Below, piece after piece: positions 7,171-16,370 of a stretch of 64,000 bases of DNA. This DNA comes from an uncultured Porphyromonadaceae bacterium. GTDB taxonomy: Bacteria > Bacteroidota > Bacteroidia > Bacteroidales > Muribaculaceae. The stretch spans positions 1 to 64,000 of the forward strand of contig CAMWXJ010000014.1 of assembly GCA_947178215.1 (NCBI GenBank), written 5' to 3'. The notes beneath the pieces are model-generated. The model worked only from the letters and a program-made list of their open reading frames with translations. It was not told the DNA's origin and did no database searches. Position 1 is the stretch's first letter. Each line of letters starts with the position of its first letter. A program made the position numbers and the translations under genes.

Positions 7171-7435
7171 ACTGTATAAATGCCCTGACGGTCAGTGAGT
7201 GGGACTTAATTCTCACTCTATTTTGTGCTTATGTTGCTATCATCAATATGTCGTTTGAGTTTTGGTTGATGGTTTCGGCAAGTGCCTTGATGGGATCGGA
7301 AAGACGGCTTTCTTCATTAATATCAATCAGAAATCGTCTCCGATTGATTGAACCATTCTTTCTTGATATACAGTATCTTGGTTTTCATGGGTTGATTGAT
7401 TCTTCTGTCCGGTCTCTGATATGAAAAAGCGTGAC

Positions 7436-7855
7436 TTACTTTCGATTCTTTACTACCGGTAGATCTGCTTTTTCCCAGGCTATTATGCCGCCGGTCATGT
7501 CTATGACATTCAGTCCGGCTTTTTTCATCTTTTCAGCGGCCGACATGCTGCGGCGGCCGCTTCGGCAATAGACATAGTAGGTCTTATCCGAGGGCAACAG
7601 TGCAATCGTCATGTCAAAGTTTTCGGTATCTTTGACATCAATCAGTGTGGCGTTGTCAATGTGACCGGCAGCGTACTCCTCAGGAGTCCTGACATCAATA
7701 ATCACCGCCGTAGTGTCGGCGACGGTCTGTTGCGCGAACTCGACCGGAGGGATTGTAGGTATGCTGTCGGACGCTTCTAATAAAGTGCCGGCGTTGCAAG
7801 CCTGGCAGCAGCTTGCTACCGTCATCAAGGCTATAACTATTTGTTGCTTTATCAT
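7436..7855 (-). CDS. Exported rhodanese-domain lipoprotein
   Basis: A 139-residue protein with a signal segment ending VASC (Cys16), so probably a lipoprotein. Residues 38-139 form one rhodanese domain: VIIDVRTPEEYAAGHIDNAT, then YVYCRSGRRS, which carries the active-site Cys97 in a CRSGRR loop, then MTGGIIAWEKADLPV. Single-domain exported rhodaneses of this length are common in Bacteroidota and are thought to move sulfur or handle sulfane-sulfur species in the envelope; the substrate is not known. The gene stands alone: the next minus-strand gene upstream is ribBA, cut off by a terminator at 7923-7958. Confidence 0.88.
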   Translation of the reverse strand: MIKQQIVIALMTVASCCQACNAGTLLEASDSIPTIPPVEFAQQTVADTTAVIIDVRTPEEYAAGHIDNATLIDVKDTENFDMTIALLPSDKTYYVYCRSGRRSMSAAEKMKKAGLNVIDMTGGIIAWEKADLPVVKNRK

Positions 7856-7922
7856 AGAAATAAATGTGGTTATAGATAAGAGTGGTGGTCTGTATCTGTC
7901 GGGTGTTGCGGTAAAAACAAAG

Positions 7923-7958
7923 GAGGCTGCACCGTAAGCATCATTACGACACAGCCTC
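7923..7958 (-). terminator. Terminator of the ribBA transcript
   Basis: Inverted repeat GAGGCTG (7923-7929) with CAGCCTC (7952-7958). On the minus strand it is followed by a T-rich run (complement of AAAAACAAAG at 7913-7922). It lies about 70 bases after the ribBA stop. Its arms and part of its loop (ACGACACAGCCTC) resemble the hairpin at 815-856. Confidence 0.75.
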
Positions 7959-8030
7959 GCTTCATAATGTGGTATGTGCGATGTTTATACGCCAACTGTT
8001 GGAGCGCGCAGGCTCAGGCGTTCAACGTTG

Positions 8031-9236
8031 TCATGAGAGGTGGTCGAGGTGGTGGCCCATGCGTGAGCGCTTGGTTTGGAGATAGCGGAAGTTGTAGGGG
8101 GTGGGAGTGGTTTCGATAGGAACGTTCTCCACCACTTTGAGGCCAAAAGCTTCGAGGCCGGTTCGCTTCACGGGGTTGTTGGTGATAAGACGCATCTCCT
8201 CGACGCCGAGGCGCGAGAGAATCTGTGCACCTACGCCGTAGTCGCGCTCGTCGACTCGGTGGCCGAGGTGAAGATTTGCGTCGACGGTGTCGAGACCCTC
8301 CTCTTGAAGTTTGTAGGCCTTAATCTTGTCCATGAGGCCGATGCCACGTCCTTCCTGGCTGAGATAGAGGATGATGCCGCGTCCCTCTTTGTCGACCATC
8401 TGCATGGCTTTATGGAGTTGCTCGCCGCAGTCGCAGCGCTGGGAAGCGAAGATGTCGCCGGTGGCGCACGACGAGTGAACGCGCAGAAGCACCGGGCCGA
8501 GCGTTTTGTCGGCCACGTCGCCTTTGATGAGAGCGATGTGTTCGAGGCCGTTGGCTATCTGGCGGAACGGGATGAGTCGGAAGTGGCCGTAGGCCGTGGG
8601 CATGTCAACCTCCTCGCCCTGTTCAACGAGGCTCTCGTGACGGAGGCGGTAAGCTATGAGGTCGGCGATTGAGATTATTTTGAGGCCCCACTGACGGGCG
8701 CGTTCTTCAAGCTGTGGCAGGCGTGCCATAGTGCCGTCGGGATTGAGTATCTCGATGAGCGCGGCGGCGGGATGCAGACCGGCAAGACGTGCCAGATCGA
8801 CACCCGCTTCGGTGTGGCCGGGGCGGCGGAGCACACCCTCGTCCTGAGCGTAGAGAGGATGTATGTGACCCGGGCGTCCGAATGTCTCGGGGGTCGACGA
8901 GGGGTCGGCGAGGGCGCGTATCGTGGCTGCACGGTCGGCCACGCTTACGCCGGTGGTGCATCCTTCGAGTTTGTCGACAGTGATGGTGAAGGGGGTGCCG
9001 AGCATCGACGTGTTCTCGCTCACCTGATGGTCGAGGCCGAGTTCGCGGCATCGTGAGATGGTGAGGGGAGCGCAGAGCTCGCCGCGGGCGTTGGTCACCA
9101 TGAAGTTGACATGCTCAGGGGTGACGAGTTCGGCGGCCATGATGAGGTCACCCTCGTTCTCGCGGTTCTCGTCGTCGACTACTATGACGAACTTGCCCTG
9201 ACGGAAGTCCTCGATAGCTTCTTCAATCGTGTTCAT
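8031..9236 (-). CDS. ribBA: Bifunctional 3,4-dihydroxy-2-butanone-4-phosphate synthase / GTP cyclohydrolase II
   Basis: A 401-residue protein from the ATG at 9236 ([16 protein letters not shown]); the frame runs 39 codons further, but that part lies inside the upstream gene. The RibB domain (about 1-200) shows the substrate loop [13 protein letters not shown] and [19 protein letters not shown]. The RibA domain (about 205-401) shows the zinc site [17 protein letters not shown] and the GTP-binding [17 protein letters not shown]. It supplies both entry substrates of riboflavin synthesis, from ribulose-5-phosphate and from GTP. Its start overlaps the end of the upstream permease gene by 14 bases, so the two are probably translated from one message. 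No FMN riboswitch is visible ahead of it, which fits its place inside an operon. Confidence 0.96.
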   Translation of the reverse strand: MNTIEEAIEDFRQGKFVIVVDDENRENEGDLIMAAELVTPEHVNFMVTNARGELCAPLTISRCRELGLDHQVSENTSMLGTPFTITVDKLEGCTTGVSVADRAATIRALADPSSTPETFGRPGHIHPLYAQDEGVLRRPGHTEAGVDLARLAGLHPAAALIEILNPDGTMARLPQLEERARQWGLKIISIADLIAYRLRHESLVEQGEEVDMPTAYGHFRLIPFRQIANGLEHIALIKGDVADKTLGPVLLRVHSSCATGDIFASQRCDCGEQLHKAMQMVDKEGRGIILYLSQEGRGIGLMDKIKAYKLQEEGLDTVDANLHLGHRVDERDYGVGAQILSRLGVEEMRLITNNPVKRTGLEAFGLKVVENVPIETTPTPYNFRYLQTKRSRMGHHLDHLS

Positions 9237-11286
9237 ATATGGTTGAGGTTTTATCGGTATTTTGTGTTGATGTGGTTGAGTTAGTAAGGTCGATGAGGCT
9301 GTGCGACACCTCGGCCACGACGGCGAGCTCGCGGCGCAGACGTCGGTAGTCAAAGAGCGCTATTAGATAAAGCGGCAGACCAATGGGGAAGAGCAGCATG
9401 CCGGCTATGGAGAGCGGGCGTCGTCCGTCAGACGGATCGTAAATCCATCGCCATGATATGACGGGGTAGCGGTTGAGCAACACGAACACTTCGCGCCGAG
9501 GCGAGTCAGTGAGATATTCCATCGTGCCGTCAAGCGTCGTGCGCAAGGCGTTGAGCTCGGCGTGGGGCATCACTCGTCCCTCCCAATATGTTCGATAGGA
9601 GCAGTTGAGGGTACGTGATGCGAGGCTTTCAGCTGTAGCGGCAAGCGAGGTCAGACGCTCGCGGGCCACATCGCGGTCTATGTCGTGGATGCGCACCTCC
9701 TTGAAGTCGACGCGGCGTTTCTCGCGCAGGCCGAGCAGCGAGCGGAAGAATGAGCGGTAGGCGTCCATATTGAACACCGCCGAGTCTTTCATCGCCTTGT
9801 AGGTAAGAAACACGCCGAGCGGCAGAAGCACGGCAGCCGAGAGCCACATGCCCTCCCACACTTCAAGCTTGCCGTCGCGGGCCATCTTGTAGCCTGTGTT
9901 GTCGACTATGTAGTAGAAGATGAATAGAAACACGCTTATTACAAGCGGCATGCCAAGACCCCCTTTGCGGATGATGGCTCCGAGCGGCGCGCCTATGAAG
10001 AAGAAGATGATGCACGCAAACGAGAGCGTGAACTTCTTCTGAAGCTCTATCGCGTGGCGGCGTATGACATATCGCTCATTGTCCATCATCATGCCCTTGA
10101 ACTGGTAGTCGCTGCTATGGCGCCTGGCCTTGCTGAGCGCCTGGTTGAGGTAGGCTATGTAGCGTCCGGAGGTCGACGAGCGGAACAACGAGTCGATGTT
10201 TATAGGCCTGTCCATAGGTACAGTTCTGAGTTCGCGTTGCTGTTGCTGCTCCGGAGCGTCAGCAACGATGCCGTCGGGCGTGCCGGTCGCTATACGGCTG
10301 TCGGCAGCAGCGGCATCCGCGCCATTGTGTTCGGGCCGCGGCCCAACCTTGGGCGACTGCACATGCGACATTGCCACCGGACTTACTCCGAAGAAAGACG
10401 AATTGCGCAGTTCGCGACCATAGCCATCGCCGATAGAGTCGATACGATGTGTCACGGAATCGATTGTTGCCTGCAACTCGCGGATGTTCTTGCCTACATA
10501 TTGGTTGCGCATACCCTCTTCGTCCATACGGTTGAAGTTTGCGTCAAACGATAGCAGTATCTCTTTGAAGTCGAATGACTCGCGGCGGTAGGGCACGCTT
10601 CCGGCACCTTTTACCGCCTGCTGGTCGCTGAGATTCTCAAACTGCTCGCCTTTCCACAGAGTGAGGTAGAGGTGCACTTTGTCGGCGGCCGACATTAGCT
10701 TGCCCGAGTCAGCCAGAATCACACGAGCATTGTCAAAGCCGGAGCTCATGTCGTAAATCATCACGTCGTAGAGAGTGCCGGTGTCGCGGTTTTTGCTCTC
10801 TACATAGAGGTTAAATCCGGGTATCTGATCGTAAAATACGCCCTCGGGAATCTCAACTTCGGGGCTTTTCTGACGCACGGAGAAAAGCAGCGTCCACATT
10901 TTGGTCTGCGCTATCGGCAGCACGTCGTTCTGAAAGAAAAAGGCACCTATGGATATGGCTATGATAAGTGCGATGAGCGGACGCATGGCTTTTAAAAGCG
11001 ACACACCCGACGCCTTGATAGCTGTAAGCTCGAAGTTTTCGCCGAGGTTGCCGAATGTCATAAGCGATGCAAGCAGTATGGAGAGCGGCAGGGCCATAGG
11101 TATCATTGACAATGCAGCATAGAAGAAAAGCTCCGCTATGACGTCAAATGTCAAGCCTTTACCTACCAAATCATCGATTGACTTCCACAAGAACTGCATC
11201 AACACTATGAAGAGGCAGATGAAAAAAGTCATCACGAAGAGGGGCACGAAGCTCCTCATCATAAACAGATATAATCGCTTTATCAT
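9223..11286 (-). CDS. LptF/LptG-family LPS export permease
   Basis: A 687-residue inner-membrane protein starting at the ATG at 11286 ([21 protein letters not shown]). This ATG overlaps the TGA of the glycosyltransferase gene by four bases. The N-terminal third has three membrane spans, a long periplasmic region follows (jellyroll part, about 160-400 with a Ser/Ala/Pro-rich stretch), and more spans come after it ([19 protein letters not shown] and [16 protein letters not shown]). This is the YjgP/YjgQ topology. Beyond the usual family length there is a C-terminal tail of about 180 residues with another hydrophobic hairpin near [17 protein letters not shown]. Such long versions occur in Bacteroidota. 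It would move lipopolysaccharide out of the inner membrane with LptB; the partner permease is not in this window. Confidence 0.9.
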   Translation of the reverse strand: MIKRLYLFMMRSFVPLFVMTFFICLFIVLMQFLWKSIDDLVGKGLTFDVIAELFFYAALSMIPMALPLSILLASLMTFGNLGENFELTAIKASGVSLLKAMRPLIALIIAISIGAFFFQNDVLPIAQTKMWTLLFSVRQKSPEVEIPEGVFYDQIPGFNLYVESKNRDTGTLYDVMIYDMSSGFDNARVILADSGKLMSAADKVHLYLTLWKGEQFENLSDQQAVKGAGSVPYRRESFDFKEILLSFDANFNRMDEEGMRNQYVGKNIRELQATIDSVTHRIDSIGDGYGRELRNSSFFGVSPVAMSHVQSPKVGPRPEHNGADAAAADSRIATGTPDGIVADAPEQQQQRELRTVPMDRPINIDSLFRSSTSGRYIAYLNQALSKARRHSSDYQFKGMMMDNERYVIRRHAIELQKKFTLSFACIIFFFIGAPLGAIIRKGGLGMPLVISVFLFIFYYIVDNTGYKMARDGKLEVWEGMWLSAAVLLPLGVFLTYKAMKDSAVFNMDAYRSFFRSLLGLREKRRVDFKEVRIHDIDRDVARERLTSLAATAESLASRTLNCSYRTYWEGRVMPHAELNALRTTLDGTMEYLTDSPRREVFVLLNRYPVISWRWIYDPSDGRRPLSIAGMLLFPIGLPLYLIALFDYRRLRRELAVVAEVSHSLIDLTNSTTSTQNTDKTSTIYEHD

Positions 11287-12101
11287 GATTGGCTGAGAGT
11301 GTGGCAGTTGAGGCGGCGACGAACAGGATCGTGCATCCAGCCCCATTTGTTGAAATAACGCACCGTGTTGGTGATGTGGACGCCGAGCATTCGGCCGAAG
11401 CGCCGCGATGCTGCCGCATGGGCGTGTACAGCCTCGAACTGAGGTGCATAGAGCACCTTCCATTTACCCGTAGCGGCTATGCGGCGACTCAGGTCAATAT
11501 CCTCGGGATACATGAAGAAGAGTTCGTCGAAGAGACCTGTGTCGCGCAGGGTGGCTGTGCGAAGTAGCATGAAGCTCCCTTGAACGTAAGCACATTCCAA
11601 CTCTCGTCCGCGGTCGTGGGCGCGCAACTCATAGCGGTCCATGCGGCGTCTTACCAGTCGGCGGGGGAGAAATCTGTGCGCGATAAGGTCGAAAGGGGAG
11701 GGAACGAGCCGCACGGTGTACTGGTCGAGGCCAGAGGGATAACGGAGCCGTGGATGGAGTAGCCCCACGTTGCAGTGGGTCTCCATGTAGTCGACGGCCC
11801 GGCGCAACATGGAGGGACTGAATGACACGTCGGCATTGACTACCAGGTGATAGCCGGCCCCCTCGGCAATGGCACTGCGCAGAGCGATGTTGTGAGCCGA
11901 GCCGTAGCCGATGTTTGCCGATTCGCGGTAAACTACCCGCTGCCCTGCAGCGCAATATCCGGCGCAACGGGCAGCAGTGGCGCTGTCGGCCGAGTTGTCG
12001 ATGACCCAGACGGTCGAGGCTTCGGCGAGCGAAGCCACACAACTGTCAAGGTCGGAGACCGGCGTATGATAGGTTACTATTGATGCTGTGATAGTGGCCA
12101 T
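11283..12101 (-). CDS. Family 2 glycosyltransferase (rhamnosyltransferase type)
   Basis: A 272-residue GT-A protein. It opens ITASIVTYHTPVSDLDSCV, the nucleotide-binding start of GT2 enzymes. ESANIGYGSAHNIAL and VVNADVSFSPSML follow, the latter with the DxD-equivalent NAD. FDELFFMYPEDIDLSRRI is the catalytic ED motif region. There is no membrane span. The layout is that of WbbL-type enzymes that add a deoxy sugar to a lipid-linked or LPS acceptor; the exact sugar is not predictable. The stop codon overlaps the ATG of the LPS permease, which suggests a shared role in surface-glycan production. A promoter sits at 12129-12160. Confidence 0.88.
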   Translation of the reverse strand: MATITASIVTYHTPVSDLDSCVASLAEASTVWVIDNSADSATAARCAGYCAAGQRVVYRESANIGYGSAHNIALRSAIAEGAGYHLVVNADVSFSPSMLRRAVDYMETHCNVGLLHPRLRYPSGLDQYTVRLVPSPFDLIAHRFLPRRLVRRRMDRYELRAHDRGRELECAYVQGSFMLLRTATLRDTGLFDELFFMYPEDIDLSRRIAATGKWKVLYAPQFEAVHAHAAASRRFGRMLGVHITNTVRYFNKWGWMHDPVRRRLNCHTLSQS

Positions 12102-12128
12102 CGGCTTAAAGGGGTGTCGATTTCAGTG

Positions 12129-12160
12129 CAAAAATACAACTATTTGCCGACCCCCGCAAA
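12129..12160 (-). promoter_or_regulatory. Promoter of the glycosyltransferase-permease-ribBA operon
   Basis: On the minus strand TTTG (12160-12157), then 20 bases, then TATTTTTG (12136-12129). This matches the Bacteroidota -33/-7 consensus. The predicted start is about 20 bases before the ATG at 12101. Confidence 0.75.
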
Positions 12161-12193
12161 CCAATGCCTTATGAAAAGCATCCGCAGGGAGCG

Positions 12194-12883
12194 TCAGTCA
12201 ACGTCGGAGTTGAGCAATAGCCCCGTCAGCGCTCTTCGGCTCACGGGTCGAATCTCTGTGGGAGTATAGGTGATGATGCCGCGTTCGCGCAACGAATCGA
12301 GCACCGCGTAGAAAGCCGAGCGCTGTACACCGAACATGGAATACAGGTCGCGCTGTCGGCACGACAGCACTATGTCGGTGCCCGAGCGCTGTGTCAGCGC
12401 CACAATCCAGTAGGCTATTCGCTCTTCGAGGGAGCCATCGGTGAGTGCAATGATGCCGTCGATTTTGGCCTGTGCTCCGGCCGACAGAAGATTGAGGTAA
12501 TTGAAGAGTATAACTTCGTCGCTTCGCAGCAACGACACATAGTCGGACTTTGAAATCTGGAGTATGCCGGTGGCTTCAAGAGCGACAGCGCTGCACGGAT
12601 ACTCGGTCACGCGACCGAAGAGATACTCGGGCGCTATCACATCGGGACCGGTGAGTGTCTGCGACACCTTGAAACGCCCATTGGAATTGGTGATTGTAAC
12701 ACGCGCTTTACCATTGATGATAAAGCGCAGATGAGTTGAGGGGTCACCCTCGTTGATAATTGTGTCACCTTCCAGATATTTGAGGAAGTGAAGCGGAGTC
12801 GACGACACGACAAGCTTAAGGCGCTCTTCTGATACGCCTTTCAGCAGTGGCAACGACATCAGGGTCTCATATATGCTGTCCAT
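12194..12883 (-). CDS. Crp/Fnr-family transcription regulator
   Basis: A 229-residue protein. Residues about 20-130 form a cyclic-nucleotide-binding-type beta barrel (YLEGDTIINEGDPSTHLRFI, then GKARVTI). A dimer helix and a winged helix follow, with the recognition part RQRDLYSMFGVQRSAFYAVL and wing GIITYTPTEIRPVSRRALTG. There is no cysteine cluster of the Fnr [4Fe-4S] type. The Arg/Glu pair typical of cAMP binding is not obvious, so the effector is unknown. Related Bacteroidota proteins act as global stress or carbon regulators. It is preceded closely by the BASS transporter and folC on the same strand and followed by the promoter of the glycosyltransferase. Confidence 0.88.
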   Translation of the reverse strand: MDSIYETLMSLPLLKGVSEERLKLVVSSTPLHFLKYLEGDTIINEGDPSTHLRFIINGKARVTITNSNGRFKVSQTLTGPDVIAPEYLFGRVTEYPCSAVALEATGILQISKSDYVSLLRSDEVILFNYLNLLSAGAQAKIDGIIALTDGSLEERIAYWIVALTQRSGTDIVLSCRQRDLYSMFGVQRSAFYAVLDSLRERGIITYTPTEIRPVSRRALTGLLLNSDVD

Positions 12884-12918
12884 AGTACCGGATTGTCATT
12901 CAGAGAAGGTATAAATAA

Positions 12919-13839
12919 TTAACGTTTGCCGTCGGCATATGGTTTTGCTTCGACGCGCAATCTTCGGGCATGGTGGTAGAGCTGTATCGAGTTGATGGTG
13001 TTCTGCCATGCGATATAGGCCGCCGGCGCTATTGACGCCACCGGATTTAAGTAGGTGAGCGCCATCCACACGGCGAGTACGGTGTTCTTCTGGCCCAGAC
13101 CCTGGGCACCCGCGATGCGGTCACCGCAACGGCATCCAATGCGGCGACCGATGACAAACTGAAATACACAGGCCACTCCCGCTCCGACAGCGAGGGCTAT
13201 CATCTCGGGAATCATCGAGGCCGGCTCCTGAATGACGAAGCTTACAGCGCGCCCCACCACGATGATGAGCGACACAGCCCACACATAAAACGAGATGCTC
13301 TGATGCTCTGAAAGAGCTCGGTGCACCGGCCTGAACCATTGCCGGAGGATAAGCGCCGTTAGGAGCGGCGCTATAATCATGGGCACTACCTTGCTTGCGA
13401 TAGTAAACGTGGTTGTGGCAAAATCTATGTCGGAGCCGCCTGTGAGAGTAAATACAGGCGGCGCGAGAAGCGCCACGGCTATGTTGCTTGCGAGTGAGTA
13501 GGTGGCTACGCGCTCCACGCTGCCCCCGAGCATGCCTGTTATGACAGGCGCGGCGGTGGCGGTAGGACAAAGGAAGCATATCATCAAGCCTTGCGCGAGG
13601 TCGGCGCTGACGCCGACGAAAGCGATATACACAGCGGCCGCTCCAATTAGTTGGGCGGAGAGGCAGAATATGGTAAGGCGTGTGAAGCGGAGGTGGGCCG
13701 GATTGATGCGGCAAAAGGTAATCAGGAGCATCACGAAAATGAGCCACGGCGCCGCCCACGCCACATATTCCATCCAGTTGTGCAGTAGCAAGCCGATTAC
13801 CATTGCAATCGGGAGCATGAATGGTTTGAGTTTTTGCAT
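12919..13839 (-). CDS. Bile acid:sodium symporter (BASS)-family transporter
   Basis: A 306-residue inner-membrane protein with about nine to ten hydrophobic segments. The segment QGLMICFLCPTATAAPVITG matches the crossing helix of BASS proteins with its conserved Pro-Thr-Ala core, and LGQKNTVLAVWMALTYLNP matches the second crossing region. Bacterial members carry organic anions such as bile acids, pantoate or sulfonates with Na+; the substrate here is unknown. It lies between folC (6-base gap upstream) and the Crp/Fnr regulator (35-base gap downstream), apparently in one transcript. Confidence 0.82.
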   Translation of the reverse strand: MQKLKPFMLPIAMVIGLLLHNWMEYVAWAAPWLIFVMLLITFCRINPAHLRFTRLTIFCLSAQLIGAAAVYIAFVGVSADLAQGLMICFLCPTATAAPVITGMLGGSVERVATYSLASNIAVALLAPPVFTLTGGSDIDFATTTFTIASKVVPMIIAPLLTALILRQWFRPVHRALSEHQSISFYVWAVSLIIVVGRAVSFVIQEPASMIPEMIALAVGAGVACVFQFVIGRRIGCRCGDRIAGAQGLGQKNTVLAVWMALTYLNPVASIAPAAYIAWQNTINSIQLYHHARRLRVEAKPYADGKR

Positions 13840-13845
13840 CTTGAA

Positions 13846-15156
13846 TTATTCTGGTCTGTCAATTGATTGGAGAAACGCAAGCAGGTCGGCCACTATGAAT
13901 GTGGAGCCGCCGACAAAGATTGTGTCGTCGGCTCGAGCGGCCTCGCATGCGGCGGCATATGCTTGCGCCATGGAGGGATAGGCTGTCCCGTCGATGCCGC
14001 ACTCGCGGGCACGGGAAGCGAGTTCCGATGCCGCAAGCGCACGGTTGACCGATGCCTGCGTGAAGCGGAAGGTGGCGTCGGGTATAGTGGCCGCAAGCCT
14101 GAGCACGGGCGCTATCTCCTTGTCGTTGACGAAACCGAGTACAATCTCCTTATGCCCCGGTATCGCAGCAAGGCGCGGTGCCAGATACTCCCAGCCGCCG
14201 ATATTGTGTCCGGTGTCGCACACGGTGAGCGGGTTGTGCCCTACGGTCATCCAGCGGCCCATTAGTCCGGTCGAGCCGGTTACGTCGGCGAGGCCGCTTT
14301 TAACTGCGTCGTCGGATATAAAGAGCAGGTTGCGGTCGCGCAGTGTGGCGAGCGCGGTGAGCACGGTAGCCATGTTGGCGGCCTGATAGGAGCCGGTGAG
14401 GTCGCAGCACAACGTGCCGAAAGGGGTATCGGTGTACTCTACTCTGTCATCATGGAAAATCGCCTCGCCGTATGGCAGGCAATCGGTGGCAAAAGTTATA
14501 GGGGCGTTCTCGCCGGCGGCCTTTCGCTCGAACACGTTGCGCACCTTGCCGCTCGCTTCGCCCACAATGGCCGGTATTCCGGGTTTGATGATTCCGGCTT
14601 TTTCCGAAGCTATTTCTTCGAGGGTGTTGCCGAGCAGGGCCGTGTGGTCGAGAGAGATGTTGGTGATGACGCAGAGCAGCGGCGTGAGGATGTTGGTTGA
14701 GTCGAGGCGACCGCCGAGGCCTGTCTCTATTACAGCTATGTCGACTTCCTCGCGCACAAACCAGTCGAAAGCCATGATTGTGGTGAGCTCGAAAAACGAG
14801 GGCCTGATGTCGCCGAGACCAAGCTGCATATATCGCTCTACGAAGCCCGTGACCTCCTCTTCCCGTATCATTGCGCCGTTGATACGGATACGCTCGCGGA
14901 AATCGAGCAGGTGAGGCGACGTGAAGAGTCCGGTTTTATATCCTGCTGCCTGCAATGCGGCAGCTATTGAGTGCGAGGTAGAGCCTTTGCCGTTGGTGCC
15001 GGCTATGTGTATGGCTTTGAGCTGACGCGACGGCGAGCCGAAAGCGTTGTCGAGCGCGATTGTGTTGCCAAGTCCCGGTTTGTAGGCCGACGGGCCTTGC
15101 GACTGGTACATTGCAAGCTGGGAGAAGAGAAAATCTATCGTCTCTTTGTAGGTCAT
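13846..15156 (-). CDS. folC: Bifunctional dihydrofolate synthase / folylpolyglutamate synthase
   Basis: A 436-residue Mur-ligase-type enzyme. The P-loop AGTNGKGST is at 52-60, followed by GLFTSPHLLDFRERI (omega-loop region) and IAVIETGLGGRLDSTN, a family signature. SLDHTALLGNTLEEIASEKAGI holds the metal-binding His and carboxylated-Lys region. The C-terminal domain has DTGHNIGGWEYL. It adds glutamate to dihydropteroate and later to folates. It is in a minus-strand run with the chromate-type transporter pair upstream (9-base gap). Confidence 0.95.
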   Translation of the reverse strand: MTYKETIDFLFSQLAMYQSQGPSAYKPGLGNTIALDNAFGSPSRQLKAIHIAGTNGKGSTSHSIAAALQAAGYKTGLFTSPHLLDFRERIRINGAMIREEEVTGFVERYMQLGLGDIRPSFFELTTIMAFDWFVREEVDIAVIETGLGGRLDSTNILTPLLCVITNISLDHTALLGNTLEEIASEKAGIIKPGIPAIVGEASGKVRNVFERKAAGENAPITFATDCLPYGEAIFHDDRVEYTDTPFGTLCCDLTGSYQAANMATVLTALATLRDRNLLFISDDAVKSGLADVTGSTGLMGRWMTVGHNPLTVCDTGHNIGGWEYLAPRLAAIPGHKEIVLGFVNDKEIAPVLRLAATIPDATFRFTQASVNRALAASELASRARECGIDGTAYPSMAQAYAAACEAARADDTIFVGGSTFIVADLLAFLQSIDRPE

Positions 15157-15165
15157 GACGTGAGG

Positions 15166-15735
15166 TCAGAATATTATTAGTCCGGCAATGCCGGCGGCTA
15201 TTATTACAATTATTGGATGAATTTTTACGAAGTAGACGGCGACAAACGCCGCGACACATATAGCTATCGACCAGGCGACCTGATAGGTGTCGCTGCCGAA
15301 GTTGGCCGAGTTCATAAGCAACAGGGCCGCCGACGCTATAAGGCCCACTACTACGGGGCGCAGGCCGGAAAGTACGCCCTGGATTATGGCGCTTTCGCGG
15401 TGACGCCTGATAAAGTGTTCGGTGTTGAGCACAAGAAAATAGGCCGGGATTACAACCACAAGCGTGCATATTATGGAGCCGAGGATGCCGAACGCCGGAT
15501 TGGCAAGAGCCGGATTGGATATGCCAGGAGCCACGTAGCCTATGTATGTGGCCGAGTTGATGCCGATAGGGCCCGGAGTCATTTGCGAAATTGCCACAAT
15601 GTCGGTAAATGTCTGTTCGCTTATCCAGCCGGGTGCCACGATTTCGCGCTCAATGAGGGCGAGCATGGCATATCCTCCGCCGAAGCCAAACAGTCCTATT
15701 TTGAGATAACTCCAGATGAGCCTGAGATATATCAT
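15166..15735 (-). CDS. Chromate transporter family protein, second half
   Basis: A 189-residue membrane protein of the CHR superfamily short type. Near the start it has the signature FGFGGGYAMLALIE, then SQMTPGPIGINSATYIGY, and several spans after that. Its start overlaps the stop of the preceding half-gene by four bases (ATGA). Short CHR proteins work as pairs with opposite topology to make one transporter. Many family members export chromate or take up sulfate-like anions; the true substrate in gut Bacteroidales is unknown. Confidence 0.85.
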   Translation of the reverse strand: MIYLRLIWSYLKIGLFGFGGGYAMLALIEREIVAPGWISEQTFTDIVAISQMTPGPIGINSATYIGYVAPGISNPALANPAFGILGSIICTLVVVIPAYFLVLNTEHFIRRHRESAIIQGVLSGLRPVVVGLIASAALLLMNSANFGSDTYQVAWSIAICVAAFVAVYFVKIHPIIVIIAAGIAGLIIF

Positions 15736-16370
15736 GATTTACGCCCCTCCTCGGGCTGATTGCTGCCGTTTTTGTGTGATGTGGTGAGTATGCGGGCGTT
15801 GCGAGTGTGGATTATATAGCCGCCGATGCCGCCGAGCAGGATATACAGTATCGGGCTCGATATTACGGGGAGGCCGCTCCATATCAGCAGCGCCACCGCA
15901 ATCGGGATCCACACTGTGCGCAGTGTGAGCTTGGCCGACTTGCCGGTAGTGAGCACCGGAGCGATGATGAGGGCCACAACAGCCGGACGTATACCCATAA
16001 ATATATGGTTGATTGTGGGATTGCTCTTGATGAGTTCGGGAGTGAGGAAAATCGCTATGGCGAGAATCATCAGAAACGACGGCATTATTGTGCCTATGGC
16101 CGAGGTTATGCTGCCGCGTGTGCCTTTTATTTTGTCACCTACCGCGACCGATATGTTGACGGCGAGAATACCGGGAAGAGCCTGTACTACGGCCAGCAGG
16201 TCGATAAAATCTTCACGGCTGAGCCAGTGGTTTTTATCTACTATTTCACGCTCTATGACGGGAATCATGGCCCATCCTCCGCCGAAAGTAAACGCGCCGA
16301 TTTTGAAAAATGTTAAAAATAAGCGTAATAGCATATTTTTTGTGTTGAATAATTGGTTAAAAGGAGACAT
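15732..16370 (-). CDS. Chromate transporter family protein, first half
   Basis: A CHR-family protein of 212 residues if the ATG at 16370 is used. An ATG at 16334 (MLLRLFLTFFKIGAFTFGGG) would give 200 residues, remove an atypical polar leader, and avoid overlap with the upstream gene. Signature motifs are FGGGWAMIPVIE and VQALPGILAVNISVAVG. It is translated with the following half-gene through an ATGA overlap and the pair presumably forms a heterodimer. A polar C-terminal tail (SHKNGSNQPEEGRKS) follows the last span. Confidence 0.84.
   Translation of the reverse strand: MSPFNQLFNTKNMLLRLFLTFFKIGAFTFGGGWAMIPVIEREIVDKNHWLSREDFIDLLAVVQALPGILAVNISVAVGDKIKGTRGSITSAIGTIMPSFLMILAIAIFLTPELIKSNPTINHIFMGIRPAVVALIIAPVLTTGKSAKLTLRTVWIPIAVALLIWSGLPVISSPILYILLGGIGGYIIHTRNARILTTSHKNGSNQPEEGRKS

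Larger units (their letters stand above)
6955..7435. other. Gene-free AT-rich interval with a short palindrome and a triple 10-base repeat
   Basis: About 480 bases hold no gene I can support. Two overlapping frames (74 codons at 6992-7216 minus, 98 codons at 7128-7424 plus) have no recognisable domain. The interval contains the promoter of the minus-strand gene and a perfect 9 bp inverted repeat GCCGTTGCC/GGCAACGGC (7052-7060 and 7064-7072) with a 3-base loop. It also contains three head-to-tail copies of a 10-base unit (7141-7170; the second and third are identical, the first differs by one base). On the minus strand around 7395-7250 a short frame starting MKTKILYIKKEWF is broken after 21 codons and open sequence continues in another frame. 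This may be a decayed gene. Confidence 0.5.

Noticed and set aside
6992-7216. A 74-codon minus-strand frame and an overlapping 98-codon plus-strand frame (7128-7424)
   Set aside because: Neither shows a domain, and they overlap each other across the repeats and the promoter. Treated as gene-free interval.
15166-16370. The chromate-transporter pair as one gene broken by a frameshift
   Set aside because: Both halves have their own complete signature motif and start codon with an ATGA overlap, which is the normal short-CHR gene pair.
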